NCBI RefSeq assembly: GCF_947172395.1 | Contig: NC_069083.1 | Location: 3,814,501 to 3,878,500, forward strand | Direction of reading: 5' to 3' | Length of the DNA: 64,000 nt | Source of the DNA: Bicyclus anynana | Lineage: Eukaryota; Arthropoda; Insecta; Lepidoptera; Nymphalidae | Shown here: in pieces, positions 21,301 through 31,011 of the stretch | Position numbering within the stretch: the stretch's first letter is position 1 | How the letters are laid out: each line of letters begins with the position of its first letter | The notes under the pieces: model-generated | Told to the model about the DNA's origin: nothing | What the model saw: only the letters and a program-made list of their open reading frames with translations | The model's database searches: none | Made by a program: the position numbers and the translations under genes

Positions 21301-22816
21301 TTAATGGTATGTTGCCTATACCTAAAACGTTATGTGTGCTAGAAGGTAATGTAATTAAATTTAACTGTTCCTTTAAATTTTGCGTTATAAATGTGCATTG
21401 ACTTCCACTATCTAGAAGGGCCTTGGTGGTTATAGTTTTGTTAGTTTTAGGATTTATAACATCAACCAATGCTGTACACAATAAAGTTTCTGACGAGGTG
21501 GTAGCTGACATCGCGACTGGCTCGGAATCGGATTTATTGATTTCAGGTTTGTTAGACTGGCAGAGCATCGTGTTGTGCCTCTCTCGACAGTTCCTGCAGG
21601 TACCAGGAAGTCTGCAATTCCGTAGACTATGTCCACGTAAGCAGTTGGTACACAACTTTAATTTGGCTACCATTTTAATTTTCTCGTCAACCGATTTTGA
21701 TAGAAATTTGGGACATTCGTATATTCGGTGACTGTCACTACATACGGCGCACCTATAACTCATTGTAGTTGTTGATACATTTCCCTTTTCAGCGATAAAC
21801 GATCTTGTAGAATTGTGAGGTTTATTGTTGTTGCTACTCGTATGTGAGGAATTCGGAGCCGGCTTATTCACCTTGCTTGAGTCTTGCTTACTGCGGAAGA
21901 CTGATTCGAGGACGTCCGCACGACCCTTCAAAAAATTTAAAAATATTTCTAACGTAGGCATCTCCGAATAACTTACATTGTTTTGAATAAATTCTTCCCA
22001 CTTAAATCGAGTGTTATTGTCTAACTTCGCTGAAACCAAATAAATGATCAAAGAATCCCAATGCTCGGTTGGTTGTTTTAATGTACTAAGAGCACGTAAG
22101 TTTTTAGTGACGTGATCTACGATAAATCTCAAAGATTTGTCCGACTCACGCGCCTGCTCGATGTTAAATAACATTTTTATATGATTATTTATTAACTGAC
22201 GCACATTACTATAGCGCTCACATAATAAATTCCACGCATCAGGATAATTATTATCGGTCACCTCAATATTGCTGATCACTCGAGCTGCTTCGCCCTCCAA
22301 ATAAGAATTAAGGTAATGAAATTTGTGTACATTTTTAATTCTAGAATTATTATGAATCAACGAACTGAAAGTGTCCCGGAATTCCAGCCATTTGTAGTAA
22401 GTACCATCGAAATTATTGATTTTAATTACAGGCAAGCGGAATCCGATGACTTCGTGATCATCTTCATCAGCTATCGCGGAGCTGTGGCTGACATTGAATG
22501 ACGCTGATAACTTTTTTGAGGTAGTGTGCTCTGATATAATCATCTGAGCCGCGGCTATTGAAGTATGAAATGTTTGTTCGATAGCCTCCCTAGTGTCTAA
22601 CTCGGAACTTAAATTGTCTTCATCCAAACACTCGATTTGATTTTGCACGCCATCGAACTCAACAAAAAGCGCTTCGATTTTTGCTAATCTTTGATTTAGT
22701 ACGTTGATCTCGGTAGGAGTAAGTTTGTAGCCCTTTAAATCATCCAACTGATTAGTAAATTTAGTTACACGGCCTTTAATAGACGCGCGCTTTAGGTTTA
22801 AAGATTTGTACTCCAT
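18365..22816 (-). CDS. Gag-Pol polyprotein of the BEL/Pao element (integrase interrupted)
   Basis: The frame is 1,483 codons. Domains in order: Gag with a DUF1759-like region (about 125-310); three zinc knuckles (Cys356/Cys359/His363/Cys368; Cys389/Cys392/His396/Cys401; Cys407/Cys410/His414/Cys419); aspartic protease with DSG at 469-471; reverse transcriptase with LSADIEKMY at 807-815 and YVDD at 884-887; RNase H with Asp1056, Glu1101, Asp1131 and Asp1177; and the integrase zinc-binding region (His1364, His1369, Cys1399, Cys1402) with the first catalytic Asp1434 in GCDFAGP. The frame then shifts and ends 49 residues later. Everything before that point looks intact. The start is the first Met after a leader of about 1 kb. 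Confidence 0.95.
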   Translation of the reverse strand: MEYKSLNLKRASIKGRVTKFTNQLDDLKGYKLTPTEINVLNQRLAKIEALFVEFDGVQNQIECLDEDNLSSELDTREAIEQTFHTSIAAAQMIISEHTTSKKLSASFNVSHSSAIADEDDHEVIGFRLPVIKINNFDGTYYKWLEFRDTFSSLIHNNSRIKNVHKFHYLNSYLEGEAARVISNIEVTDNNYPDAWNLLCERYSNVRQLINNHIKMLFNIEQARESDKSLRFIVDHVTKNLRALSTLKQPTEHWDSLIIYLVSAKLDNNTRFKWEEFIQNNVSYSEMPTLEIFLNFLKGRADVLESVFRSKQDSSKVNKPAPNSSHTSSNNNKPHNSTRSFIAEKGNVSTTTMSYRCAVCSDSHRIYECPKFLSKSVDEKIKMVAKLKLCTNCLRGHSLRNCRLPGTCRNCRERHNTMLCQSNKPEINKSDSEPVAMSATTSSETLLCTALVDVINPKTNKTITTKALLDSGSQCTFITQNLKEQLNLITLPSSTHNVLGIGNIPLKLGAERCEIRLQSKLSAFNSILSCLVIPKIAGKIPKSFIDTTHLNLKSYELADPSFFEPAEIGLLLGADVFWDLILFKQHSLGKGNPILRQSKLGWLIAGPMHYPHDINKKTFQCHYANVANNNELNSCLVDLHSDLKRFWELESLPQKPLLTDTEKDCEQHFLKHTTRSNDGRFCVKLPLTDNPERLGDSYHMAKKRFLNLERRFCKQPELKNAYVDFINEYANLGHLSVSQVDRPEGGYFIPHHPVLRDSESTRLRVVYDASARTGIYNMSINDIQMVGPTIQDSLFNILIRFRQYRYVLSADIEKMYRQILVHESDQNLQLILWRDSEDKPLQTLRLKTVTYGFASASFLATRCLWQVGEECDDPVTKNIIQTDFYVDDLLTGHDNKDDLRHIQQSVSENLAKAGFNLRKYRSNLPSLLSSETIQSNGNLVISETTNTLGLSWDPNQDILKFPLNINIPVSVTKRTILSSTFKLFDPLGLLSLCTIVPKILIQTLWSLKLDWDDPAPKEVVKSWKTFTDGLQSISSLAIPRLTLISNPISIEMHCFCDASQRAYGACIYLRSMDQQGQVRVNLLCAKSRVAPASSPTTIPRLELSGALLAAEMSSTVIQALRCKIARIVYWTDSSIVLAWLRVGSKNLKTFVANRVATIRELTETTSWHHVSTSHNPADLVSRGVDPKEVANCDLWWHGPAFLSLSESQWPLSQFQPNIKTSDLPEVKAHVAETTDAEISSFNIERYSKLKTLQYIFGYVNRFLHNCQNTKNKLSGSLSASELTNALNKLIYISQLESFPKEYDALIKKRSLNPKSNIVALNPFIHEGIIRVGGRIQASDYAFDMKHPMLLSVKHHLTKLLFEQEHLKLMHAGPQALLASIRTRFWPINGRNLARRTVLNCIVCRRFQGRSSKNIMGNLPSDRLTPDFPFLVVGCDFAGPYMITDRKGRGCKITKCYLCVFICFKYKCVHLEVVSELSKMPSSKR

Positions 22817-23290
22817 GACGCGAGGTCAACGCACCGATAATAATGAATAGGTGAACGAAATCAGCTGTTTTAAAATGACATAAAATTGCATACGCTCGTC
22901 GCTTCGTAGTCTGATGTTACCGTTAGCCGGAGTGGCTGCGCGGGAGGCGGCGGGGTGGAGCGCACCGGCAGTTGCTGGCCTGCAGCAGTGCACGCGCGGA
23001 CACGGGATGGATGACAACCTTGTACTCCGATCGCGCTGTGCAGCTGTCGCTGGAATAGAATGTTGCACAGCTTTGTATATCGACTAATAGTAGTAGGTAT
23101 TCAAGACGAAGCTATAGGGAACGTATGAAGTTGTAAATAATGCAATTGGGATGAATTTAGCTATAATAATTATGTTTCGATTGAAAGAAGTGAAAATGGA
23201 ATTATATTGTGCACGAATAATGTGGGCAAGCAAGCGAATAAAAATAATAGGATAGTTGTTTACAAGAATCAAACTTGGGTAAGTAACTAC

Positions 23291-23605
23291 GTTTTAGGTA
23301 CAAGAATTCAGTAGTTTACAAATTGTATTTGATAGTTGGCACCTTAACTTTAGTTTGTTTAACTTTCAAGCCGCAAAATAGGCGCATTAAATGCAATAAT
23401 AGGATTTAGGCAACTTGTAAGCAAGCAAGTAGTAGGTAGGTACGTTTTAGGTTATACAATTGAATAGTTGGATCATTTACAAAATGTAATTGATATTTAG
23501 GCACCTTAAATATCGTTTGCTGAACTTACTAGCCGCAAAAATAGGCGCATTAGATGCAAAATAGGCTTTAGGCAACCTGTAAGTATAGCAAGTAGGTAGG
23601 TATTA
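23291..23605 (-). repeat. 153-bp diverged tandem duplication in the BEL/Pao leader
   Basis: The blocks starting at 23291 and 23444 share GTTTTAGG, GGCACCTTAA, AGCCGCAAAA, TAGGCGCATTA and AAGTAGGTAGG in the same order, with scattered substitutions. The duplication lies between the primer binding site and gag, where packaging signals usually sit. It is older than this insertion because its copies differ while the LTRs do not. Confidence 0.7.
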
Positions 23606-23799
23606 GGAAGAATTAGGCATAGATTTTGCTATTAGGTATGAAGTGACAAAGTGCGATTAGGGAAGGAATAAAATGGAACAGGCTCACTCTTTTGCTGGCA
23701 AAACCCACGCAGATTCCTGTAGATTCTCCTTCTTCGCTTTCTTCGTCCGTAATTAGGCTGATGTTGTAGGTTGTGCTCGAATCCGTAGATTGCAGTAAG

Positions 23800-23817
23800 T
23801 ATTGTCGACGGTCGCCA
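23800..23817 (-). promoter_or_regulatory. Primer binding site of the BEL/Pao element
   Basis: Read on the minus strand from 23817, TGGCGACCGTCGAC follows the 5' LTR after a 5-nt gap. A TGG start and this spacing suit the 3' end of a tRNA. The TGGCGACC start is common in BEL/Pao elements. I did not match it to a specific tRNA. Confidence 0.7.
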
Positions 23818-23822
23818 CTTTA

Positions 23823-24099
23823 TGTGCGTTCGCACATAAGAAATTACTACACTTTTTGCTTGAACTGATTTATTTTGTTTTCCACAAATTCGTAACATTA
23901 AATATGACAATAAATATAATACTTTTACTAATTTACTAATTCTTCATAAAATGTTTTAAGGTGTACACGTTGTTAAGATTGTTCTTTCTTTGTTCGCGTT
24001 GAAAGTCGACGTGTATTCTATTTGACGTATTGGGAGTTACAGCGCCCTCTTGTGTCCTCTCCGTACATCAGTTCGCGAATATGAATTAGCGCGCGAACA
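23823..24099 (-). repeat. 5' LTR of the BEL/Pao element
   Basis: This is a 277-bp copy identical by eye to 17311-17587. It should carry the element's RNA polymerase II promoter, directing transcription leftward. Confidence 0.93.
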
Positions 24100-24104
24100 A
24101 ACTT
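24100..24104. repeat. Target-site duplication (right) of the BEL/Pao element
   Basis: AACTT directly follows the LTR end and matches 17306-17310. Confidence 0.9.
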
Positions 24105-24789
24105 GAACAAAATTAATAGCATCTACAGAACCTTAAGCTTGACTATGCTATAATAATAAATAATTAATGCATATGGAAGTTTTTGCACCTTTGCACAGGA
24201 AGTTGGAGTACGAAATCTTAATTGTTGCGTGACCCAAAAGGTTACTGTTAAAAATCCAATAGTTTTTATACTTCAATAAAAAATAATAATTTCATTCAGG
24301 TTCAAAAAGGACAATTAACCTATCTGCTAATTCATAAAAATTAATCATGACAAATTAAGACTACTTATAGTTAAGTTAATAGAGATTTGGAATAAAATTC
24401 TAGTCTTTCCCAAGTAATACATTGTACAGAGCTCAGCTATGAGATAACCTACTCTGCCTTTATTATCCAAATTAGTCGGACAAAATAATACGTCTCTATT
24501 TTCTAAAATCTCATTTCCCTCGCTGGTAACACAAAATGTAATAGGTGCGGACTGTACTGCAGTATTTGAGCAGTAATTTCATTATATAACATACGAGTAT
24601 AACATCATATCGCAGTGCTACCCTGTTATATAACTTTATTATGTATCTGTCGCAGCTATCGGGTTGAAATGGTCAGCTTTAGGTCGCCTAGGCCGTTCAC
24701 TAAACCTCGGCATAGAATCAAATGTGTGGGCCGAGAGTAAATTGAACTAGAATCACTCAACGTTTAACTATAAAAAATATATTTTGCTG
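24105..24789. other. AT-rich non-coding stretch
   Basis: No gene or repeat was recognised in the flank of the BEL/Pao insertion. Confidence 0.4.
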
Positions 24790-24990
24790 CTCAAGTGGGG
24801 TCCCAAGGTGCACTGGAATAGCGACCCCGCACCGGAAAGCGCATCTTTGGTCGACCCAACACTAGGTGGATCGAAGACATCGAGTAAGTCGCAGGGAGCC
24901 GCTGGATATTGACGGCATGCCGGCGGCAAGTCCATGCAAGAGGCCTATGTCCAACAGCAGACGTCAATTGTCTATTGACAGTGACAATGA
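24790..24990 (+). mobile_element. RTE-type LINE, C-terminal and 3' fragment
   Basis: One frame reads the typical RTE C-terminal pattern (RPRTGKRIFGRPNTRW, then AGSRW further on) with stop codons inside, so it is inactive. It ends in the ATGTCCAACAGCAGACGTCAA-type segment used by this family just before its tail. Related fragments lie at 27352-27605, 41095-41362 and 62630-62775. Confidence 0.7.
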
Positions 24991-24991
24991 A

Positions 24992-25296
24992 TATATAATG
25001 ATTTATTTATCTTGCTATCATCCGCGAAAAGCCGACGAACCCATGCGACAATGTCACCCAGGTCCTACAAAACACTCTCCACGCACGCCTCACCCCGAAA
25101 CCGGAGCATACCCAGGAGACGCCGACCCCACAACGTGCAATTGCAAAGTCAAAAAAGTTCTGTCAAAAAAGTCTGCACGTTGTGGAGTCGGCGCCTTCTG
25201 GGGATGCTCCGGTTTCTGGGTGAGGCGTGGGTGACGTTGTCGCATGGGTTCGTCGGCTGTTCGCGGATGATAGCTAGATAAATAAATCATTATATA
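24992..25296. mobile_element. Fold-back (MITE-like) element with long inverted arms
   Basis: Nearly the whole segment is an imperfect palindrome. The left arm from TATATAATGATTTATTTA is mirrored by the right arm ending TAAATAAATCATTATATA. The arms are about 140 and 120 nt, with a gap of roughly 20 nt missing from the right arm and a loop at about 25141-25173. The open frames of 80-120 codons across it come from the mirrored GC-rich arms. It abuts the end of an RTE fragment. Confidence 0.75.
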
Positions 25297-25658
25297 ATCA
25301 TGATGAACTTCCGCAAAGTAACACCTGCTTCTATCCAATATTTAGAGACAACGAACCCTGTGAAACAGGTACAAACTAATTAAGTTTTAATGATTTGAAT
25401 CCGAATCCAAAATTAACGTCACTCTAACTGTAAATTTATTAAAATAATCACTCTCTGGACAGTTACGAATGCACAAACTTATTACAAGATGTCCGCGCAA
25501 ACGGGCGAACTAATAAAAGTTGGACGTGACTGCGTCGAGGCCTTTCTGTCTCCCCGCAGCTAATTTACATCCCGCTCAATTTTACACCTCAGAAATAGTG
25601 CCTATCTACAATATTAAATAGAAGCAAGCATACTCCACCAGTATTCACGAGAGTTTTT
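25297..25658. other. Non-coding stretch
   Basis: No gene or family was recognised. Confidence 0.4.
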
Positions 25659-26336
25659 CTATTGCAATAGTGGACAAAATGTTGTAATAGTTTTTGAAGT
25701 GTTAACTTCTTTTGAGAAAGTAAACCGTTCCCTAAGGGCTTCCCTTTCCCTCACGCACATGGCAGCAGCAGTTGAGGGAATAAGCAGATGGTCCAATTGA
25801 TGATAAGCGGCTTCCTTTTCCCTCACGTACATGGCAGCAGCAGTTGAGGAAATAAGCAGATGGTCCAAGTGATGATAAGCGGTTTCCTTTTCTCTCACGT
25901 ACATGGCAGCAGTAGTTGAGGGAATAAGCAGATGGTCCAAGTGATGAAAAGCGGCTTCCGTTTCCCTCACGTACATGGCAGCAGCAGTTGAGGGAATAAG
26001 CAGATGGTTCAAGTGATGATATGCGGCTTCCCTTTCTCTCACGTACATGGCAGCAGCAGTTGAGGAAATAAGCAAATGGTTCAAGTGATGATATGCGGCT
26101 TCTCTTTCTCTCACGTACATGGCAACAGCAGTTGAGGGAATAAGCAAATGGTTCAAGTGATGATAAGCGGCTTCTTTTTCCCTCACGTACATGGCAGCAG
26201 CAGTTGAGGGAATAAGCAGACGGTACAAGTGATGGTAAATGGACAACCAACAACCATATAAAACATAAATACATTTAGCAGTGCAACCAAGTTTTTGTAT
26301 GTGATTAACGTGTAGTGTCATATTTTGTCTAATCAA
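25659..26336 (-). repeat. 72-bp minisatellite, about 7.5 units, open in two minus-strand frames
   Basis: Six complete units of 72 bp and two partial ones lie at about 25735-26235. As 72 is divisible by three, the unit is open in two minus-strand frames, giving 225- and 180-codon frames. In the longer frame the unit is 24 residues, of the form MYVREKEAAYHHLNHLLIPS plus TAAA. Units differ by a few substitutions, some changing residues. There is no signal peptide, no known domain and no flanking exon that I recognise. A tandem repeat without coding function is the simplest reading, but a fast-evolving repeat protein is not excluded. Confidence 0.65.
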
Positions 26337-26590
26337 TGTTAATAGTAGTTAGAAATATTATTGTTTTATAGTTTACAATAATAACGGTTAAAACTATCAC
26401 GGTATTCCGTATTCAACATCTAAGTACTTCAAACGAAAAAAATATGCTATAAAGATTCTTCGCGAGCCGCAAAAATACGAAGTGGCAAAATGAAAATTCG
26501 AAAAGAGCACCTCAAAATGTATAAGTTTACACGTTGTCAAAACTCCCCGAAAATATTCCTAGTAACCATAAGTATCTACAGATAGTAGAT

Positions 26591-26892
26591 ACGTGATAGC
26601 CCAGTAGATATGACCTCTGCCTCCGATTCCGGAGGGTGTGGGTTCGAATCTGGTCCGCGGCATGCACCTCTAACTTTGCAGCTATGTACATTTAAATAAT
26701 TTAAATATCACGTGTCTCAAACGGTGAAGGAAAAACATCGTGAGGAAACCTGCATATCAGAGAATTATCTTAATTCTCTGTGTGTGTGAAGTCTGCCAAT
26801 CCGCATTGGGCCAGCGTGGTGGACTACTGGCCTAACCCCTCTCATTCTGAGAGGAGATTCGAGCTCAGCAGAGAGCCAAATATGGGTTGATA
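26591..26892 (+). mobile_element. tRNA-derived SINE (family B), full length
   Basis: The A box (GTGATAGCCCAGTAGATATG) and the B box (GGTTCGAATCT) lie in the tRNA-like head. They are followed by the body with AATATCACGTGTCTCAAACG and the terminal TATGGGTTGATAAAG. It is one of the best-preserved copies. Confidence 0.92.
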
Positions 26893-27351
26893 AAGAACTA
26901 TAGGTACCAGTAGGTAATAGTAATGGTTTTATTAATTTTAGTTTGAGAATTGTTTGTATTTCATTTGTATAAATTAACTTTAATACTTTTATTATGTTAC
27001 AAAAACAATACCCTTTTGTAAAGTAAGATTATTGAAATTCCAATAACGTTGAGCAAAATCGACTATATGTACTTTTAGTTACTTTAAATATTTACTTTTC
27101 CTAAAATCATTTGTACAAAAGTTCAACTTAATAAACGTACTTTAAAACGTAATTAATCAACGTTTAAGCATCAAATTGGATTGTTTAGTATCTAAGCGTT
27201 AAATAAAAAGCTATTCACGATTCTCTGATAATTTTATGAAAATTTTTCACAAATATATCCTGAGGGAGCAATTCTGAATGACTACGGCCAATTCGACAAA
27301 AATATCTGAGCTAGTACATTTAATAAAATTATGGTTTGAACGCTTAATATC
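26893..27351. other. AT-rich non-coding stretch
   Basis: Nothing was recognised. Confidence 0.4.
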
Positions 27352-27365
27352 TCATCATCATAATT

Positions 27366-27408
<43 letters not shown>

Positions 27409-27605
27409 ACATCATCATCTTTCATCATTATCATCATATCAGCCGATGGACGTCCACTGCAAGCTCTTTGTAGGGACATCCAATCATCACGATCCTGAGC
27501 CGCCTGTATCCAGCGAATCCCTGCGACTCGCTAGATGTCGTCAGTCCACCTGGTGGGGGGTCGACCAACGCTGCGCTTTCTAGTGCTGGGGTCACCAATT
27601 CAGCA
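27352..27605 (-). mobile_element. RTE-type LINE 3' fragment with ATG-repeat tail
   Basis: On the minus strand the C-terminal RTE coding remnant (27430-27605, with the GRP...RW and AGIRW-type pattern) runs into an ATG/GAT triplet tail, seen as (CAT)n at 27352-27428. The triplet tail is characteristic of RTE elements. The His-rich and Asp-rich open frames here are this repeat translated. Confidence 0.7.
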
Positions 27606-27615
27606 ACTACTACTA

Positions 27616-27796
27616 CTAACCTAACGGCAAAGACGTATCGCCAAGTGATTTAGCGTTCCGGTACGATGCCGTGTAGAAACCGAATGGGGTGTGGATCCTA
27701 CCCCTAACAAGTGAGCCCGCTTCCATATTTTTTTGCACCATCACTTACCATCAGGTGAGATTGTAGTCAAGGGCTTACTATGAAGAATAAAGAAAA
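27616..27796 (+). mobile_element. tRNA-derived SINE (family A), 3' part
   Basis: It begins at the CGGCAAAGACGTATCGCC block and ends at the A-rich tail. The head is absent. Confidence 0.8.
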
Positions 27797-28134
27797 GGCC
27801 TGATCCTGTGTAGTGGCCTGTAGGAATAGGCTAATGGTGGAATATTATATAAATAGTTTTGGTTTAATTTAGCTTTCCAGTTAAATGATCGCCAGTTATG
27901 TAATTTTGATGGTTATAATCACTCTGTCGAAATAATAACCAGTTAATAGCTACCGGCACCGGCAGGTCGTGGGTTTGATTTCCGACCCCTGGTAATTTTA
28001 ATTTCAGTAACTTCTAAATGTTTCGTCTAGTGGTAATCATTGGCAGTTGCAACCTTAGTAGTCAAGTGTATTGATATATGATTTATTCCGATACGCTGCT
28101 TGCGTAGGATATATAAAAGACGCTTTTTGTCGTG
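27797..28134. other. Non-coding stretch
   Basis: Nothing was recognised. A GGGTTTGATTTCC-like B box at about 27970 has no convincing A box. Confidence 0.4.
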
Positions 28135-28445
28135 AAAATTAATTCAGAAGGGGGTGAAACAGGGGTTGAAAGTTTGTATTGAAAGTCCTTAATTTTTCAA
28201 GTTAGTATAAGTACTACCAAAAATATACTAAAAATAATGCTATTCAAGATTTTTCAAAACTCTACCCTTAAATGGTTAAAAAGGGGTTGAAGTTTTTTTT
28301 TAAATATAAATCGTTCATGTTGTGAGTTATAGTTTTGTAAAATGATTAGTGGAATATACATAACACCATACAAAAATATAAATTAAAGGGGGTGAAATAG
28401 GGGTTGAAAGTTTACATCGATTTCCACGCGGATGAAGTCGCAGCG
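28135..28445 (+). mobile_element. Helitron-like element, internal and 3' part
   Basis: The segments GGGGGTGAAACAGGGGTTG and AAAGGGGGTGAAATAGGGG, then ACATCGATTTCCACGCGGAT and GAAGTCGCAG, follow the order of the family complete at 39482-39784. The terminal CTAGT is missing. Confidence 0.5.
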
Positions 28446-29366
28446 TAAACTTTATTAATAAAAAAAGTACTTAGTGATCAATTTACAATATTACTACACT
28501 TTATATTTCAATCTCCTTCCAATAAAAACTCGTGTAACTTTGCAGAATATCAATAACGATTCTCGAAAATGAAATGAGAGTTTAGTTTGGAGTTTGTGCA
28601 AACAAAATTCCGTTCAAAGTTTGCTTTCTTAAAGAAAATAAATGGAATATTATTGTTAACTTTGCTCGGCGAGGATCGAGTGAAAACTGATATCTACTGC
28701 GTCATTACTACGTTCAGAAATTGTTATTTTGTTGTATAATTATCTACTACAGTATATTGCTTGAATTCTTAATAAAATTAAGATGTGTAATCTAGTCGAG
28801 GAAAAATAAACCTGCCAAAATCTTTAGAACAGAAGAAAAAATACAAGCAATAAATCATTCGACGCAGTATGTAATTTTGATAAAGGCTTATTTTCTTAAG
28901 CCAAAATTGCCGTTTTTATAACTTAAAAACAAAACCTAAAGTAGGGCCTCAGTTTTTTGACTATAACTCAAAAACTAACAGTTTTATTAAATATACCAGA
29001 GTGTTGGAATAGTTGGCTGAGGACTGAATTTTCCAGTCCACAGTCGCTATTCCAGCACTTTGGTATTCTAAGATCCATCTTTCTTTGATCTAGCTCCGCC
29101 TATTGCCGCTTCAACTTTGCGACTGTGTTGTGTATGTCGGGTTTTGCTTGATTATTTTTGTAGATACCCTCATTTCTGATTTAACCACGCAGAACTACTC
29201 CAGGTTCTATCATCTGCTGAGAGACTCAAGAGTGGGTGGGTATAGGGCTTGCAGGGTTCAGGGTATTGAGCATTCAGGATTCGGACGGGGAATCGTACCC
29301 AAGACATATCGTATTTGCCTCTTTAAGCGTGGAACTACTGAGTGTTTGTAATGCAAACAAGCCCAG
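28446..29366. other. Non-coding stretch with a small inverted repeat
   Basis: A hairpin of about 20-nt imperfect arms (TACCAGAGTGTTGGAATAG against CTATTCCAGCACTTTGGTA) spans about 28994-29066. Otherwise nothing was recognised. Confidence 0.4.
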
Positions 29367-29665
29367 ACCGTGATAGCCCAGTTGATATGAACTCTGCCTC
29401 CGATTCCAGAGGGCGTAGGTTCGAATCCGGTCCGTGGCATGCACATCCAACTTTTCTGTTTTGTCCATTTTAAGAAATTAACTATAACGTGTCACAAACT
29501 GTGAAGGAAAAACATCGTAAGGAAACCTGTATACGTGAAAATTTTCTTAGTTCTCTACGTGTGCCAAGCCGCGTTGAGCCAGCGTGGTGGACTATTGGCC
29601 TAACTCCTCTCATTCTGAGAGGAAACTCGTGCTCAACAGCGAGCTGAAAATAAGCTGCTAATGAT
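29367..29665 (+). mobile_element. tRNA-derived SINE (family B), full length
   Basis: The head starts at CCGTGATAGCCCAGTTG and carries the B box GGTTCGAATCC. The body is complete, with more substitutions than the copy at 26591. Confidence 0.88.
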
Positions 29666-30362
29666 AAATGCAAACAAAGACTGGGAATTATTTTATAAAA
29701 TCAGCGTTCAATACGTCACAAAAAATTAATTAACGCGAAGCCATAATTCTATTCATAATAATTATACATCATACTTCATCGTGAAGTTGCTTTGCAAACA
29801 AGTTGATAGGAATTTTAATTCCGCTTCTCAGTGAATTAATGCAATGTTTGCGGTAAGAATCGAACGAAAATTGCAAACGTTGTAGGGTTGCCACTTAAGT
29901 TTCATCATCGTTTATAGTATTTTTAATGCCTCGCTGCAAGATTTCGGCCATCTCTCTACTAAAGGGGGTGAAAAAAGGTTTTGAAGTTATGGGTTATTAG
30001 CTAATTATATTATAGAAGATTTTCTAAGCGTATTTTATTTGTCAAACAAGGTCGGTGGCATTAATTTTTTGACAGCAACTAAATTAGTGTCTTATAGGAG
30101 AAGAGGACTTTGTTTTATTTTTCGTTTTTATTCTAAATACGCGCTTGACTACAAACATGCCTGGTGGAAAGCAATGATGAGGTTTAGGTTAAAGAGCGCT
30201 TGCCTACAAAACGCCTAATCGCTCTACAAAAAGATAACTTGACCACTACCACGTGTGGTTATTATGACAATGACCGGGATTTGTCTCCGAGGCACAAGGG
30301 CACGGGCCCTAACTTCTCCCCACCGAAGATCTAACGATCCGTAGCCGTAAAGGTAAAAAATT
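29666..30362. other. Non-coding stretch
   Basis: No gene or family was recognised. A short AAAGGGGGTGAAAAAAGG at about 29960 recalls the Helitron-like internal motif. Confidence 0.4.
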
Positions 30363-30905
30363 AAATGCAATTGCTGTAGTGTGGCAACCCTAAGCTGTCA
30401 GAGGATGGAAAATTTATTTCAAAGAACTTATTTAGTGGTACTCAGAGGCGAGTTCTATATAGGGTTTTTTTGTGATTAATTTTACCCTTATGAAACTATC
30501 ATTTGCACTAGAAAGACAAATTATGTTTCAGCAGCTAATGCAATTGCTATATTGTGGCAACCCTAAGCTGTCATAGAATGGAAAATTTATTCTAAAGAAC
30601 TTATTAAGTGGTACTCAATGTTGTTTTTTATGTAAGTAGGTACTAGATTTTTCTGATTATTTTTAAAGTAATGAAAAAAACATTGTATTTATGAGTTTGC
30701 ACTAGAATGACAGATTATATTTCAGTATCCAATGCAATTGCTGTAGTTTGACAACCCTGAGCTAAGCTGTCAGAGGATGGAAAATTTATTCTAAAGAACT
30801 TATTTAGTGGTGCTCAGAGTCTAGATCTAGTTAGGTAATAGTTTTTTTTTGATAATTTTTACTCTAATGAAGAGAATATTGTATTTAAGTTTCCACTAGA
30901 ATGAA
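30363..30905. repeat. Three-unit diverged tandem array, unit about 175-195 bp
   Basis: Units start at 30363, 30537 and 30731, each with AATGCAATTGCT. All share GGCAACCCTAAGCTGTCA (with changes), GGAAAATTTATT, AAGAACTTATT and the CACTAGAA segment near the end. The copies differ by substitutions and small indels, so the array is old. Confidence 0.8.
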
Positions 30906-31011
30906 AATAACCTGACATTTTAGTATAAACGATACTTTGGTGCCTATATCGATATATTGTTAAAGTAACGTAACTAAGTAACACGACTAAAATCTAGAAG
31001 GATTTTTTTAA

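Larger units (their letters stand above)
17311..24099 (-). mobile_element. BEL/Pao LTR retrotransposon, complete, very young
   Basis: This 6,789-bp element runs on the minus strand: 5' LTR (23823-24099), primer binding site, leader of about 1 kb, one gag-pol frame, and 3' LTR (17311-17587). The two 277-bp LTRs are identical by eye, begin TG and end CA, and are flanked by a 5-bp duplication AACTT. The domain order (Gag with zinc knuckles, aspartic protease, reverse transcriptase, RNase H, integrase) and the single frame are typical of BEL/Pao. No envelope-like frame is present. One frameshift in the integrase core breaks the polyprotein. LTR identity indicates very recent insertion, so the frameshift is either recent, inherited from a source copy supported in trans, or a sequencing error. 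Confidence 0.95.

Noticed and set aside
22826..23272. Open frames in the BEL/Pao leader
   Set aside because: They sit between primer site and gag, have no Gag-like features, and the gag-pol start is clear at 22816.
24866..25338. Overlapping open frames of 80-122 codons
   Set aside because: They lie on the arms of the fold-back element and the RTE remnant, with no domain and mirrored composition.
26591..26663. Possible functional tRNA gene
   Set aside because: A and B boxes are present, but the stems do not pair as a cloverleaf and the sequence recurs as the head of SINE family B.
27282..27583. His-rich and Asp-rich open frames of 65-101 codons
   Set aside because: They are the (CAT)n tail of an RTE element read in two directions.
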